Numbered from the stretch's first letter, positions 20,322 through 32,077 are shown. The stretch: 64,000 bases of DNA from Pieris napi (GCF_905475465.1 NC_062245.1:8556001-8620000); one strand, 5' to 3'. Notes: generated by a model from the letters alone, not told the origin. Numbers and translations are program-made.

Positions 20322-21319
20322 AAGTATTTAAGAATTTATATGTTCTTATGATTATGACAGATACATTGAGTAATGCCTTGTTGAATTATTATTATTGAAA
20401 TATTGTACATATTATAATGAAATTGTAAAGAGATTAAATGAGAAAATAAATAATTTTAAGCTTTTCATTTACATAAGTATAAAAACAAATTTTTATGAAT
20501 CCAAAATAAATAAAATTAATATATAACGGGAGATCTTTACCTAGTTGTACATGATATTAAAAATAGTTGCTAAATGTACATAATGTTCCATTATATATCA
20601 TCCCTTCATCCTAAATCCATTCATATATTATTAAAGCTGATATATCTTAAAAACTTATTTTGTTCAATTTCTTTACTTAAAATACAAGGTTTTGTTTTGC
20701 ATTTAAAATTACTTTTTGTTTTATGGAAATTAGAATATTTTACCATTCTATAATTGTCTTAACTAGTACATTATTATGACTCCAGCGGCTGTACAATAAT
20801 GAATTAAAATATTTTGGAAATAACTCAGTAATAATATAGTATTTTAATGGGAAACTAATTTTTGAAATCAGTCAGTAGATTTATGGATACCCGTGACAAA
20901 CAAATACAAATATTTCCTAATGACAACAAAAAATATTTATAATTAAATTTTTGTTTTATTAATGAACAGATAAGGTAAATAAAGGGACCTATTAGTTAAT
21001 TACCTGAGCAACAACAAATAGAAATTCATGGTTCATTAGCGACAGAAGCATGGCTCGACTCCGTAGCTCGTCCAAGGTCCAAGTTGGACGCTAAATCACT
21101 GCTGGTGCCTGTGGACCTCCGTCAGAAAAATACGGATTCCAAATGAGATAAAAACGCTACGATTTTTTTTAATTCAGAATATACTTTAAAACTACGGTAT
21201 TGAACTAAGACCTACTACAAGTACAAAGTACACGCAATTTATTTCGTCAACACAGATTACGTACGTAGAGAACACATATTTTTTTAAAACTATCATTACT
21301 TTCGACTTACTGTACCGAA
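20322..21319. other. Intergenic, no gene seen
   Basis: AT-rich. A GC-richer patch at 21040-21125 has no recognisable coding content. Confidence 0.45.
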
Positions 21320-21600
21320 ACCGCCTTGGTATCGCTGGATCGACAGGGTGGAGGACCTGCTGCAGCTGACAGGACGCCCTGGAAGATTCTCATTTCGGAG
21401 ACCAAGACAGTGGGTAGCAGAGAGTATTTCATCAATTCCGACCACAGATGAATATTAGTCCTGGGTTTAGCCTGCTTCTGCTGAAATGGCGGGAGGTGGC
21501 ACAGGACAGTGCAAGCTGGAAGTTTCTCATTTCAGAGGTCAAAACACGTTTTGGGTCGCAGAGTATTTTAATTCCACTGACAGTGGAATACTAGTCCTGG
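21320..21600 (+). pseudogene. Two tandem copies of a LINE C-terminus
   Basis: The second unit (21487-21594) is open and reads WREVAQDSASWKFLISEVKT, then RFGSQS, ending at TAG 21592. This is the W-x-x-L-x-x-x-A-K-T-x-F-G-S end of many RTE/R-type LINE ORFs. The first unit (about 21338-21475) has the same order of blocks ('ctggaag', 'tctcatttc', 'agagtatttc', 'tagtcctgggtt') but is decayed. The direct duplication of just the 3' end is unusual. Confidence 0.7.
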
Positions 21601-22084
21601 GTTCAGTGTTAATATTTTTTTACATTCATAGGAAAACATCGCTTTCACGATCGCAATATCGTGTCGTATGTTTCCAATGTCCCGCGCACTGACCGTAAGC
21701 ATAAACTTATTCGTGTTCATGAGAGTTGGACACTTTGTCAATTTATGAGCAGCACAATAGCCGTAGCGATACGTGAAGTCAGATCTGCTTAATTGAGTTA
21801 CTGTATTATGATGCAGCTTAGATATATTTTATCTTATTAATTATAGAACTACTTTTCTTTTGAAACTTTTTCATACAAAAATTACCATAACCTGATAAGT
21901 ATTTTGCGTAAGAGGTTTTTAGGTAAGTTTTTATATATTATATGTTCGTGTATATTCATGAATGTATGTTAGTAGGACAATATAAGTTTGTATATATTCA
22001 TGAACTGTCGTATGTGTACTAATATTGAAAAAAAAACAAAAGTACTATGGTATGTACCGGCGCACCCGACACACGATGTCCTGA
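21601..22084. other. AT-rich stretch, no gene seen
   Basis: Contains a loose repeat of 'tatattcatgaa' at about 21951 and 21994. Confidence 0.4.
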
Positions 22085-22246
22085 ACGATTTGGCATTCTG
22101 ATAAACAATAAACTAAGCTTCCTCCTTATCAGAATGCCAAATCGTAAAATGACTGCTTCACGACTGATTTGAGCGCGACCGCCGCTGCTAAAACCGCTGT
22201 GAGAGTTCGAAAAGTGAGTTACAGAATCGCAAGGCTGTACACACAA
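22085..22246. mobile_element. MITE family B, copy lacking its left outer arm
   Basis: The inner stem 'acgatttggcattctgataa' pairs with 'ttatcagaatgccaaatcgt'. The right arm continues to GTTACAGAATCGCAAGGCTG as in the copies at 29402 and 39656, but the matching left outer arm is absent. The minus-strand ORF across it comes from the arm sequence. Confidence 0.8.
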
Positions 22247-22263
22247 ATGTGTTATATACATAA

Positions 22264-24837
22264 AAATCTTCTCATATTAAATATAAACCATTCTTGAACG
22301 GAGATAAAGAAGAGAGATGGTCTATTATACAGGCATATTCACCAACTGAATCTGATAAAAAAGAGGACGTAAAAACAATTGAGGAATTCTATGAAAATCT
22401 CCAAAACGCTATTGATAACGCACACAAAAACGTCATCGTGATGGGAGACTTTAATGGACAAATTGGGATTCAAAATAGTGGGGAAGAAAATACCATAGGA
22501 AACTATGGGTATGGAAATAGAAGCAAAAACGGAACAAGACTAGTAAACTTTGCACTGGAAAACAGATTAAGTATTCTAAACAGTTTTTATAAAAGGAAAC
22601 CATCAAAAAAATGGACATGGATCTCACCCAATGGACAATATAGGAATGAAATCGATTTTATTATGTCTAATAATAGAAAAGCCTTCAAGAACATTTCGAT
22701 CATAAACAATTTAAACTTCCACACAGACCATAGGATGGTTCGAGTTACGATGTCAGGAATGTTCAAGAAAACAAGACGATTTCAAAATAAACAATTAGCG
22801 GTACAATACTCAGGTGACCCTAAACTATTACTTAATAATCTTCAAACATCTCTAGATGCCGCGGAATTAGAGAAGAAAGAATATCCATCGATACAAGAAA
22901 AATACAACCTATTACTAAATCAACTAAAAACAGTAACCAGAAAAACAAACAAAAGTATCAAGAAAGAAGTCTCACTTACAATCAAACAATTATTACAAGA
23001 ACGAAAAGAACTTTTACGACAAAAGGAAATTAAAGGAAACCGCCAAAGAGTAACAGAAGTAAGCAAAAAGATCAGTGAACAACTTAGGAAAGAAAGAAAA
23101 ACTAAAAGATCTAATACAATGAAAAGTTACATAGAAAAGACAGGAGGAATAAAAAAGGCATTGAAGGAGTTAAACTACAAAAAGGACTGGATACCAAGTA
23201 TGAGAAAGAAAGATGGCAATAATACAGGTAAAAGACTCGAAATATTAAAAATCGCTACAGAATTCTACCGAAACTTATACCGAAGTCAAAAAGAGAAAGA
23301 CACTATAAAAGAAAACGACGAAATAACTAATGAAGAATATATACCGGAAATAATGAAGGAAGAAACCATAAAAGCAATAAATACACAAAAACTCGATAAA
23401 GCCCCTGGATCTGATCTTGTTACAAACGAACTTCTAAAAGCAACGTTACCAGTAATCGCTCCAAGACTTACAGATATATTTAATGAAATTATCAAAACGG
23501 AAAACATTCCAGAGGATTGGACAAAATCTACAATTATACTACTACATAAAAAAGGTGACAAAGGAGATATAGCAAATTACAGACCAATCAGTTTAATGTC
23601 CAATATTTACAAAGTGTTTTCAAAAATAATATTATCTAGAATCACAAACACACTTGAAGAAAATCAACCCAAAGAACAAGCTGGATTCCGTAGACATTTT
23701 TCAACAATAGACCACATACACGCCCTTAGACAAATACTCCAGAAATTTAAAGAATATAACAAAATTTACTACATAGGGTTCGTGGATTTCAACAAAGCAT
23801 TCGACACACTTGAACATAGATTTATCTGGGACGCATTAAAAGATCAAGGCGTACATGCAAAATACATACGGATACTGAAAAACGTATACACAAAAAGCAC
23901 CGCACAAGTAAAACTAGAATCTATAGGCGAAGAATTTCCGGTTGAGAGAGGTGTACGCCAGGGAGACCCAATTTCACCAAAAATATTTGCAGCAGTTCTG
24001 GAAATGATATTCAGAAATCTGGATTGGACGAATAAAGGACTAAATATAAATGGCGAAAATCTGAGTCACCTACGCTTTGCAGACGACCTAATCTTATTTT
24101 CGGAAAACCCGAAAACCCTAAAGGAAATGTTGCAACAGTTAGCGGAAGAAAGTAAGAAGGCAGGCCTGTCAATGAACTTAACGAAAACAAAAGTAATGTC
24201 TAACTCCTCACAAACAGAGTCCATAACAGTAAATGATGAAGAAATAGAGTATGTAAAGGAGTATGTGTATTTGGGACAGTTAATATCTACTGAGGAATGT
24301 ATGCAAAAAGAAATAGAAAGAAGAATAACTAATACTTGGAAGAGATATTGGTCACTCAGTGAAGTCATGAAGAACCAGGATATGTCTATGAGGAACAAGA
24401 GGAGAATATACAATATGTGTATCTTACCATGCTTACTATATGGGTGCCAAACATGGGCATTGACAGAAGAACAAGCAAGGAAAATAAAAGTTTGTCAGAA
24501 TGGAATGGAGAGAAGCACAATAGGAATTAAAAGAAAAGACCGAGTTAAACTAAAATGTATCAAAAACAAAACAAAATTTAAGAATGCATACACAACATAC
24601 AGGTGCTTAAAGTGGAGGTGGGCTGGACATATGATAAGAGAGAAGAAGGAGAAATGGACGAGAATAATAACAGAATGGCAACCACGAGATAGTAAAAGAA
24701 ACAGAGGCAGACAGACTAGAAGATGGGAGGACGACATCAAAAAAGTGGCGGGCCCAATATGGACGCGCATAGCGAAAAATAGAACAGAGTGGAAATCTTT
24801 AGAGGAGGCCTATGTCGAAAGACAAGCTGAAATGTAG
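22264..24837 (+). CDS. LINE ORF: apurinic-type endonuclease (partial) plus reverse transcriptase
   Basis: The frame is open from 22264, just after an in-frame TAA, to TAG at 24835-24837. The first codon is not a true start: the natural N-terminus is missing, and no ATG lies where the domain should begin. Motifs, numbered from a TTG at 22294: endonuclease GDFNGQ (about 51), NEIDFI (about 117) and a terminal HTDHR; a lysine-rich linker; RT with KAPGSD (about 369), NYRPISLMS, AGFRRHFST, DFNKAFD, RQGDPISP and FADD (about 595); then LYGCQTWAL, LKWRWAGHM and a tail ending EWKSLEEAYVERQ. RT copies element RNA at a nick made by the endonuclease; without a full endonuclease this copy is unlikely to move by itself. 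There are no internal stops, so it is fairly recent. Confidence 0.92.
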   Translation, partial: KSSHIKYKPFLNGDKEERWSIIQAYSPTESDKKEDVKTIEEFYENLQNAIDNAHKNVIVMGDFNGQIGIQNSGEENTIGNYGYGNRSKNGTRLVNFALENRLSILNSFYKRKPSKKWTWISPNGQYRNEIDFIMSNNRKAFKNISIINNLNFHTDHRMVRVTMSGMFKKTRRFQNKQLAVQYSGDPKLLLNNLQTSLDAAELEKKEYPSIQEKYNLLLNQLKTVTRKTNKSIKKEVSLTIKQLLQERKELLRQKEIKGNRQRVTEVSKKISEQLRKERKTKRSNTMKSYIEKTGGIKKALKELNYKKDWIPSMRKKDGNNTGKRLEILKIATEFYRNLYRSQKEKDTIKENDEITNEEYIPEIMKEETIKAINTQKLDKAPGSDLVTNELLKATLPVIAPRLTDIFNEIIKTENIPEDWTKSTIILLHKKGDKGDIANYRPISLMSNIYKVFSKIILSRITNTLEENQPKEQAGFRRHFSTIDHIHALRQILQKFKEYNKIYYIGFVDFNKAFDTLEHRFIWDALKDQGVHAKYIRILKNVYTKSTAQVKLESIGEEFPVERGVRQGDPISPKIFAAVLEMIFRNLDWTNKGLNINGENLSHLRFADDLILFSENPKTLKEMLQQLAEESKKAGLSMNLTKTKVMSNSSQTESITVNDEEIEYVKEYVYLGQLISTEECMQKEIERRITNTWKRYWSLSEVMKNQDMSMRNKRRIYNMCILPCLLYGCQTWALTEEQARKIKVCQNGMERSTIGIKRKDRVKLKCIKNKTKFKNAYTTYRCLKWRWAGHMIREKKEKWTRIITEWQPRDSKRNRGRQTRRWEDDIKKVAGPIWTRIAKNRTEWKSLEEAYVERQAEM

Positions 24838-24968
24838 AAACGACCGTTTACCGATACCGGATTTATGAAAAGAAAAGAAACTGTTAAAAGTTATAAACGT
24901 ATTTGTAAGAAAAATTACTGTAAAAATAAGTTCAGCAATAAAGGCTATTTTATTTTATTTTATTTATT
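22264..24968 (+). mobile_element. 5'-truncated RTE-type LINE with open endonuclease/RT frame
   Basis: A non-LTR element inserted 3' end first: it starts inside the endonuclease domain, carries an open frame to the natural stop, then about 110 bases of 3' UTR with AATAAA and a (TATTT)n tail at 24950-24967. The short 3' UTR and simple-repeat tail are typical of RTE elements. Related dead fragments lie at 5570, 16234 and 25985. No target duplication was identified. Confidence 0.9.
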
Positions 24969-25984
24969 CTTGAATCCACTTGAACGCAAATAGCATCAAA
25001 TCGGTCCAGCCGTAATACAAACAAGTGGAGTGATTGTCTTGAAGCCAAGAAAATGCTTCATGCATAATAAACATCGTTATGAATCTGGTCCATATAAACC
25101 CTATGCCAGGATACAGGCTATCAAAAATGATAATTGATTTTTTCACGGGCTATGCGTCAAGCGATCGCAAATGGCTTACGCCACCATATTGAATTAGTGC
25201 GTGGACGAAGCCGATGACCGCGCATAGCAAATACATACAGTAGCCGATTAAAAAATATTTTTATCAACATGACCAAATAATGAAACAAATTATAAAACTT
25301 CAGCATTTTTGGACTACTGTCTGTACTAATTATACGAATTATAATTTTTTCTAATTATAATTTTGATGTGAAATCACAATCTGTTCTTTTCTGCATATTA
25401 CTTTTACAAAATAATGTCGATGTTTCACATCTGCCAGGCGTCCCGTGACGGCTTATATTTTTTTATATATAAAATACTAAAAACTAATACTTGAACTCTA
25501 TTGAGAAGATTTTTAACTAACGAGTAAACGATTGTTAATTTCTATAGAGATTTTCTACAGTTATAACAACGACAATAAATTATTTATTACTGTACCTTAA
25601 AATCAAATATATATTTGAAAAATATCTCCCACTCTAATGCTTTCTCTAACCCAGTGATGTTCACTCATAAAATTAATTAAAAATCACTTCTCTCTGGCGA
25701 TTTCGTGCAAATTGATTGAGAGCGGTGTGCGATGACGTCACTAATGGAGTGACAATGTTGCTACTTTTTACGAGCGTAATTTTTTAAGTTCCTTGCCCTT
25801 TATTCTGTAAAAATTAAGACATTATGGAAGGAAATTAGAAGGCGTTTATCATTTTGCTTAAATTTTGCTTAATAATATTGTCTTATTATCTATAATAAAA
25901 CAATTCCCTTGTTTATTAATTTATTTTAATTATTTCAATTTAACAATTAAATTATTATATTATTGTAGTATATATATCTGGAGG
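24969..25984. other. Intergenic, no gene seen
   Basis: A GC-richer patch at 25146-25235 is flanked by AT-rich sequence. No ORF or repeat family recognised. Confidence 0.45.
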
Positions 25985-26080
25985 AGATCTTTGCCAAAAA
26001 AGGGTACATAGATAGTTAAAAGAAGATTTAAATATAAATGTGTTTAAATGTAAAAGTATCTGAATTGAATGGCTATTATT
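25985..26080 (+). pseudogene. RTE-type LINE 3'-end fragment
   Basis: Reads LEEIFAKKGYIDS then a stop, corresponding to the LEEAYV end of this group, followed by 'gtgtttaaatgtaaaagtat', also present near 5936-5955. Confidence 0.75.
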
Positions 26081-26165
26081 ATAGATCCAGGATCGGGCTC
26101 GAACCAAGTACCTTTACAAAGTAGACTCTAATTTCGAAATCAAACGGCTGATGCCAACAAACTAA
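26081..26165 (-). repeat. Possible tRNA-like SINE remnant
   Basis: The minus strand has GGTTCGAGCCCGATCC, a good B-box-like sequence, with no clear A box or body. Confidence 0.3.
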
Positions 26166-26213
26166 TTAATGACGTTAGCAATGTGACGTCACAATTTAAA
26201 AAAAAATTGAGAT

Positions 26214-26235
26214 GTTACAGAATCGCAAGGCTGGT
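26214..26235. repeat. Fragment of MITE family B end
   Basis: GTTACAGAATCGCAAGGCTG is the terminal sequence of family B, here without its partner arm. Confidence 0.65.
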
Positions 26236-26361
26236 CTTGTTTTTGTTAATATTCAGAACGTGCTTTCTCGTTATTGTTGCTAGTTTCCCATCCACTCCCT
26301 TACCATCAAAATTAAGATTCGCCAGTATTAAAAAGTCATACAACGATCTTTCCGAAAAATT

Positions 26362-26621
26362 CAAATTAAACTGATTTAAATTACGAGGGAACTAAGCCAA
26401 GTATAAAATTAATTGTCGAACTTTAATTGACTTTAATTGATAAGACATGTTTATTTTAATATGAGGGTATGCAACAATTTTGTGGGTACTTACGATATTT
26501 GATACAGAAACTTGGCTTGGTCAAAACTAACATTCGCCATTCAACAGTCGTTAGGAACAATTCACATTAAATTGATTTAAATTACTAGAGAACTAAGCCA
26601 AGTATAAAATTAATTGTCGGT
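26362..26621. repeat. Direct duplication, about 58 bp, spaced 202 bp
   Basis: 26362-26419 and 26564-26621 share 'ctgatttaaatta' (C/T variant), 'aactaagccaagtat' and 'aaaattaattgtcg' in the same order with about five differences. The sequence between contains the complement 'acttggcttgg'. Confidence 0.8.
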
Positions 26622-26967
26622 ATTATTAGCATACATCGATGCAGCATTGCACTAAATATCAGAATGTTTTAATATATGAAGGAACTTGTGCAGTTTGGGG
26701 CTGATGCAGAGGAGCAAGTTTCGATACACAGGGACCATAAATTGATAACGGCTTGATATATTAATGTTAGATGCTAATGGACTTAAAATTATATGAATGG
26801 GGAAATTAAATCCCTTCTATGTGTATCCAAAACTTTGGTTATATTTTCCTCTATTACGTAAAAACATATGTGTGTGGTACAGATTAGTATTTACAGGTTT
26901 TTTTTATTTTTAAGGCTTTGACGATACTTGAGGTCACTTTTCCCAAATTATTTTTGTTTTTTTTGGC

Positions 26968-27022
26968 AAAGGCACTCTAGTTTCGAAGCCCAAGGCTCAC
27001 TTTGGGTCGCTAGTGGAGTGAA
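26968..27022 (+). pseudogene. LINE C-terminal scrap
   Basis: The frame reads GTLVSKPKAHFGSLVE then TGA, recalling the AKTHFGS end of RTE-type ORFs. Very short. Confidence 0.4.
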
Positions 27023-29401
27023 TAAATTTAACATTATTTTTTCTTGATAAACGAAATTTTGAATGTTTACTTGATAGGGGCTGATTTAATTAGTTACCTT
27101 AAGTTATTTAGATTATTAAAATATTAAACACAAAATTATGCGTTTACATTAGAATTAACATATCACATATTTTTAATACCAATAAACGAGTATAATTTTC
27201 CAATTTCTTAAAAAATATCTAATTGACCTATATTATATTTTAGCATGTATGTTTTTCATTAACTCATGATGCTAACGCAAACATTCAGTGACATTGAATT
27301 AAAGAATTACAGACAATTAAAGTTTGTTAATTTTCACAACCAATTACCGTTCAATAATTTGAAACATTTATTAGAAATCGGAACACATTTTTTCATATAC
27401 TAACAACGTTATCAAATTCGCAGCGTGTATCATAAAGACGTACGATGCACCTGGGAGGTCGTGTATTACCGACATGTTTATGTGTCCATGCCGCTAATTA
27501 TACTCTTCCCCACCTAATGAGCGCTTTTACGACCGTATCTCTTAATCATTGTGAGGTTGCTAAGCAGTAAGCACTCTGTTTATCTATTTATTTAGTTACA
27601 CTGCGTGTTCTCGCACTAAAAGGGGGAGGATTTTTATGTGTTCCCCTGGTGGTTAGGCTATTCTTAAGCGTATGAAGGAAATACTAGAAAGTAATAAGCT
27701 CATCAAAGCTACAGAAGGTGGATCACGAAATAAAAGAAAAAAATACTGAAATTTTAAACAAAAATGTGCCTTTAAACCCAACTTATTTTTATAATGAAAC
27801 TTACTACTTATGACGGTGATGATAAATTTTATAACGACGTTATAAGCTTGTGGTGCCGTGACCTTAAAACATCATCAGAAATATGTGTTAAAATGCTTAA
27901 TGAAATTGGGACAGCAGGACCCTCGGAAGTGGTCGAGATTCAATTTTAATAATGGAAAGTTGAAGTAGCCCAGTCACTGCTCCTTACGTGCGTAACCGCG
28001 CCCTCACAAACAAACAATCTTGTTATGCTACGACCATACATTCGCGTAACATCTTTCGTGTTGGGAGAATGTATGAAAAAAAAAACGACGGGTTGCACTC
28101 CGGGAGTGCCGGCAGAAGTGAAAACTTGAATATTAACGTTATGCATTTTTGATATTTTGGAATGGTTAGGGAATAATTTTGCATGAATTGCTTTAATTAG
28201 TATAAAAGTATTATTATTTATGTGGTAGAATACAATATTTATTTATTGCGCTATCGTACACAAATATGACAATTTATATTACATTAAATACGCCGCTCCA
28301 GCTGTCTACTCTCCATCCGTCTTACGAATTTTCGATCAGGTCACGTCCTGGCGCGAGTTAAACATTTTTTACCCATTTCAAAAAAAGTGTACAACGCCGC
28401 TAAAGAAGTTTTCACTTCAATAAAATAGAGAAACTGAACTTTAATTTATTAACTCTGGCCAGTTAGCCTACAACAATTCTTATAATCAGATGCTTAACTT
28501 AATATAATTGTTTGAAAAATTCTAGCACCAAACCAAACTTTAACTAAGCTACCGTAAAGTATGTGCCCTAAAACGAAACAACAATTTTCAGCGGTAGTCC
28601 CTAGAAATAATGTATTTATAACAATATTATTATTTATCGTAATTATTTTATATAATTACTTTGTTAGGACTGGCGTTGAAAATAATCACAAAAGTTAAAT
28701 AAGGCCGGCAACTGCTTTCCGGCTATCTAGCATTATCTTCTAGTGTAACTATTATTACATATAGTTAGATATATATGTATTCGTATAATTACTTAATTCA
28801 TTTATTAGTTTTAAATTTTGCGTTCGCCATTTTATATCAAGTGTGGTCGCACATTAACAGCGGCCTCAAATTAATCTAACGCCTAACACACTAGCACAAC
28901 AGTTAGGATGACCATTCTTCATTAGTACAAAGGAACTCGCCTTTTGTCTTGCGACCATTCATTTGTGATTGTTTGCGGCGACCGAGAATGTACCGGCTTA
29001 TTCTGAAACACCTTGACAATTTAAATACGAATGTTAATTCCCACTATAGTTAGTTTAATATATTAAATTCTCTTCTGTCTCTTCCTCTAAAGTTGCTATA
29101 TATTTATTTATTTATAAGTCCTAACATGTGTGCTTAAAAGAAACATTCACAAATTTTACAATCATCAATTATATTAGAACATAAAAATGTCAAACTAGCA
29201 AGGAACAAATTAAACACAAGCAAACAGGAAAAAATTGAAACTAAATAGAAACTTAAACATCATTACGAGCGTAAAACACAAAATTACTGTAAGTAGGAAA
29301 ACTGCACAACAATTTAAATAAAGATATCAAAGTTTTCATTAATGTTCGTAATTACGTGGTAAAAGCGATGATTTTGATAGCCTATTCAAATACGCGAGCA
29401 T
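27023..29401. other. Long stretch without supported genes
   Basis: AT-rich. GC-richer patches at 27425-27560 and 28855-28995 could be conserved noncoding elements. A partial 'aaggccggcaac' LINE tail sits at 28703. Nothing else is supported. Confidence 0.4.
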
Positions 29402-29642
29402 CCCTGCGATTCTGTAACTCACTTCACGAACTCACACAGCGGTTTTCGCATCGGCAGTCTCTCTCAAATCAGTCGTGAAGCAGTCATTTTATGATTTGGC
29501 ATTCTGAAAAGGTGAGAGCTTGTACTTTATTGTTTATCAGACTGCCAAATCATAAAATGACTGCTTCACGACTGATTTGAGAGAGACCGCCGATGCGAAA
29601 ACCGCTGTGTGAGTTCGTGAAGTGAGTTACAGAATCGCAGGG
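29402..29642. mobile_element. MITE family B, full-length copy
   Basis: Arms of about 108 bp (left 29402-29510, right 29538-29642) beginning CCTGCGATTCTGTAACTCAC pair almost perfectly around a loop of about 27 bp. Related copies lie at 22085, 26214 and 39656. No coding capacity. Flanking CAT and CTG give no clear target duplication. Confidence 0.93.
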
Positions 29643-30335
29643 CTGTAGGTACTTATTGAAGACTTTTAATTATAGTAATTCTAGGATTTACAAAGAAATT
29701 ATATTTATGGAAATGGGAATGAACGAGCTTGGAGAGTTGGAAAAAAGTGTTTACGTCAGCATATTCCTGTATCGCGTGTGTCACTGGCCTATAATATAAT
29801 GTTTCCTAATAAGTTTTAGATTAAATAAATATTTAAACTATTTATGAATAGCTATTTAACTTCTAGACTCGTAGAGGATTGACATTCTGCATCCTTACTA
29901 TCATAGAAAATCGGCTTACACTGGAACATTTTATTTCAAACGATGATTTAATTAAATTTCTCATCTTTGTCTATTAAATCTCACTCTTTCTGTATTGCCA
30001 TATCAATGCTATACATCAGAATAGTCCCTTATCTGGCCCGGCTTGATCCCTGTCAACAAATCCACAATACTGTGACTCGTCGTCACCCGAGTCCAACAAT
30101 GAAGTGATTAATGGACACCCTTCATGCTCTCAACTATTTGACTCCTATTCGATTTGAAGTTGCATTATTAATTAAGGTAATGGATTGTTGAATGTTATAC
30201 GAGTAATACTAAATTTTCTTAGTAGAAAATGTACATTTATGTACCTTTTTACCTTACATACATAAATTTACTGGTAAATTTCATTCTACGCTAGTTCTCT
30301 TTGGCATGAATATAATCATTTCTTTTTATTGAACA
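29643..30335. other. Intergenic, no gene seen
   Basis: AT-rich. No supported feature. Confidence 0.5.
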
Positions 30336-30470
30336 ACGGGCAAACGGGTTAAAGGTTCACCTGAAGTTTAGTGCCCATGGACACTCGCAATGCCAGAGGG
30401 CTCGCAAGTGCGTTGCCGGCCTTTTAATAATTAAATTAAATTTAAATTTTCTTGAAGGATCCTAAGTCGA
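30336..30470 (-). repeat. LINE 3'-end fragment ('KGRQRTCEP' family)
   Basis: On the minus strand: 'cttcaagaa...', 'aaaaggccggcaacgcactt', 'gcgagccctctggcattg', 'cgagtgtccatgggca'. It preserves the last codons and the 3' UTR. Confidence 0.8.
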
Positions 30471-30566
30471 TGTCCTTAGCACAGGTATTAATCTAATCCG
30501 ACTTATTAGGTCGTAAAAACATATTAATATTTTACCTCTATTCTTCTGTATTAAGCTCTCAAAAAG

Positions 30567-30823
30567 GCAGTGTTGGCCTAGTAGCTTCAGCGTTCGACTC
30601 TCATCCTTGAGATAGTAGTTACGAGCCACTGCTGTGCACCAATGGACTTTTTTTCTATGAACGCATTTAACATCACAAACATCGTGAGGAAACCGGCTTG
30701 CAAAAAGTCGACGGCGTGTGTCCGGCACATGAGGCCGATCACCTACTTGCCTATAAGACAAATGATCATGTAACAGGTACAGAAATCTGAGGCCCAGACC
30801 TAAAAAGGTTGTAGCGCCACTGA
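30567..30823 (+). repeat. tRNA-derived SINE, copy 3
   Basis: Near full length, from GCAGTGTTGGCCTAGTAGC to GGTTGTAGCGCCACTG. The 'cattcgctcgaacggtgaagg' segment is mostly lost. Confidence 0.93.
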
Positions 30824-30948
30824 TTTATTTTTATGTCTTATATTAAAATCTCATGTTTCTTCTTTTATACATTGTAGCCTATTTTTAAACTAATACTTCA
30901 ACTCTAAAGTATTACCGAACCTATTCAACTTCGACCTAGGAAAAAAGC

Positions 30949-31060
30949 GTACAAATTTTCGAAGGTCAGCAATGCACTTGCGAGCCTTCTAGCAGTTTGA
31001 GTGTCCATGGGCGGTGGCATTACTTAACATCAGCTGAGCCTCTTGCCCCACCCAAAAAAA
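30949..31060 (+). repeat. LINE 3'-end fragment ('KGRQRTCEP' family)
   Basis: 'cacttgcgagccttctagca', 'gagtgtccatgggcggtgg', 'aacatcagctgagcctc', then an A-rich tail near 31061-31073. Confidence 0.8.
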
Positions 31061-31774
31061 ATTAAATAAAAAAAACTTTTGTTTATACGAAAAATAATCT
31101 TCTCGTTTCTTACTAAATTGCTTTAAGTTGAATTTTTGGAATATCCCCAAATAATAAAAATCGTCAAGTCTTTCAGAATTTTATTTTAGAAGCCTTTTTG
31201 GTAATCCTCATCTAAGAGACAACCGGCGACGGGCTCCGTCACTCCGGGATTATTTTCAAAGATAAGCGACGACACGGTGAAACTTTAATAGTACCTACTT
31301 ATACTTACTTAGTAGATACTTATTTTATTGTTCGTATGACATTATTACTAGCCAAAATCCCTACAAAAAAAAATTAAACTGACCGACTATTTTAAAACAT
31401 TAAATTTCTTCTTACGCTAAAACACTTAAACCGCAGCAGGATAAACTTTTGGTATTAACAATTCAAAATATACCTAAAGTTAATACCTATTTCCCTCTAG
31501 CATATACCTACTTAATAGCGCCGTCTACTTTTGAAGATTGGCGCCTTGAGTGCCGCGCTTCTGAGCAATGATTTTCGCTAAGACTAAAGCAGAACATCCA
31601 GACCATCGTTGAAACTACAAAAGCCGTGACTAATTTCATATGAGATATACAAAACTTTATTTATTATTATGACGTACATTTATTCATAGTTTATAAAAAA
31701 AGGGTTCACACAAACTTTCCATACTTTTTCTGACACATTTAAAAGTTAAACGAAAAATATACATTTATTTTTAT
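31061..31774. other. Intergenic, no gene seen
   Basis: AT-rich. A GC-richer patch at 31515-31620 has no coding signal. Confidence 0.45.
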
Positions 31775-31860
31775 AGAACAGGCACCAGACTCATCTGATG
31801 TTAAGTGATAACGCCACCATTGAACACTCACAATACCAGAGGGCTCGAGCTCTTTAAGAA
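31775..31860 (-). repeat. LINE 3'-end fragment ('KGRQRTCEP' family)
   Basis: Minus strand of 'tcatctgatgttaagtgata', 'gaacactcaca' and 'agagggctcg'. Short and decayed. Confidence 0.7.
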
Positions 31861-32049
31861 TGTTTATTTTATTGTCAAAAATGAGCCATCACACATTTCT
31901 TCTCAATTGTATCTTAGCAGGAAGAAAACTAGAATACGACTTAAATCTATTCAATTAGAGGCGCTAAACGCCCACTTAACTTACTATTAACCGACACAAG
32001 TAAGTGACAAAACAAACTTGCGCCGTCATGCGGCGGCTCTAACCGCCTT

Positions 32050-32077
32050 AACCGGTTTACGCCGGTGTGAACCGGTT
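32050..32077. promoter_or_regulatory. Pair of AACCGGTT palindromes (Grainyhead-type sites)
   Basis: AACCGGTT at 32050-32057 and 32070-32077, exactly 20 bp apart, in a GC-rich island (32025-32095). AACCGGTT is the core recognised by Grainyhead/CP2 factors. A related AGCCGGTT lies near 33157. Function is inferred from motif only. Confidence 0.45.

Noticed and set aside
22019..22261. 80-aa minus-strand ORF similar to one at 39676-39888
   Set aside because: Similarity comes from the arm of MITE B.
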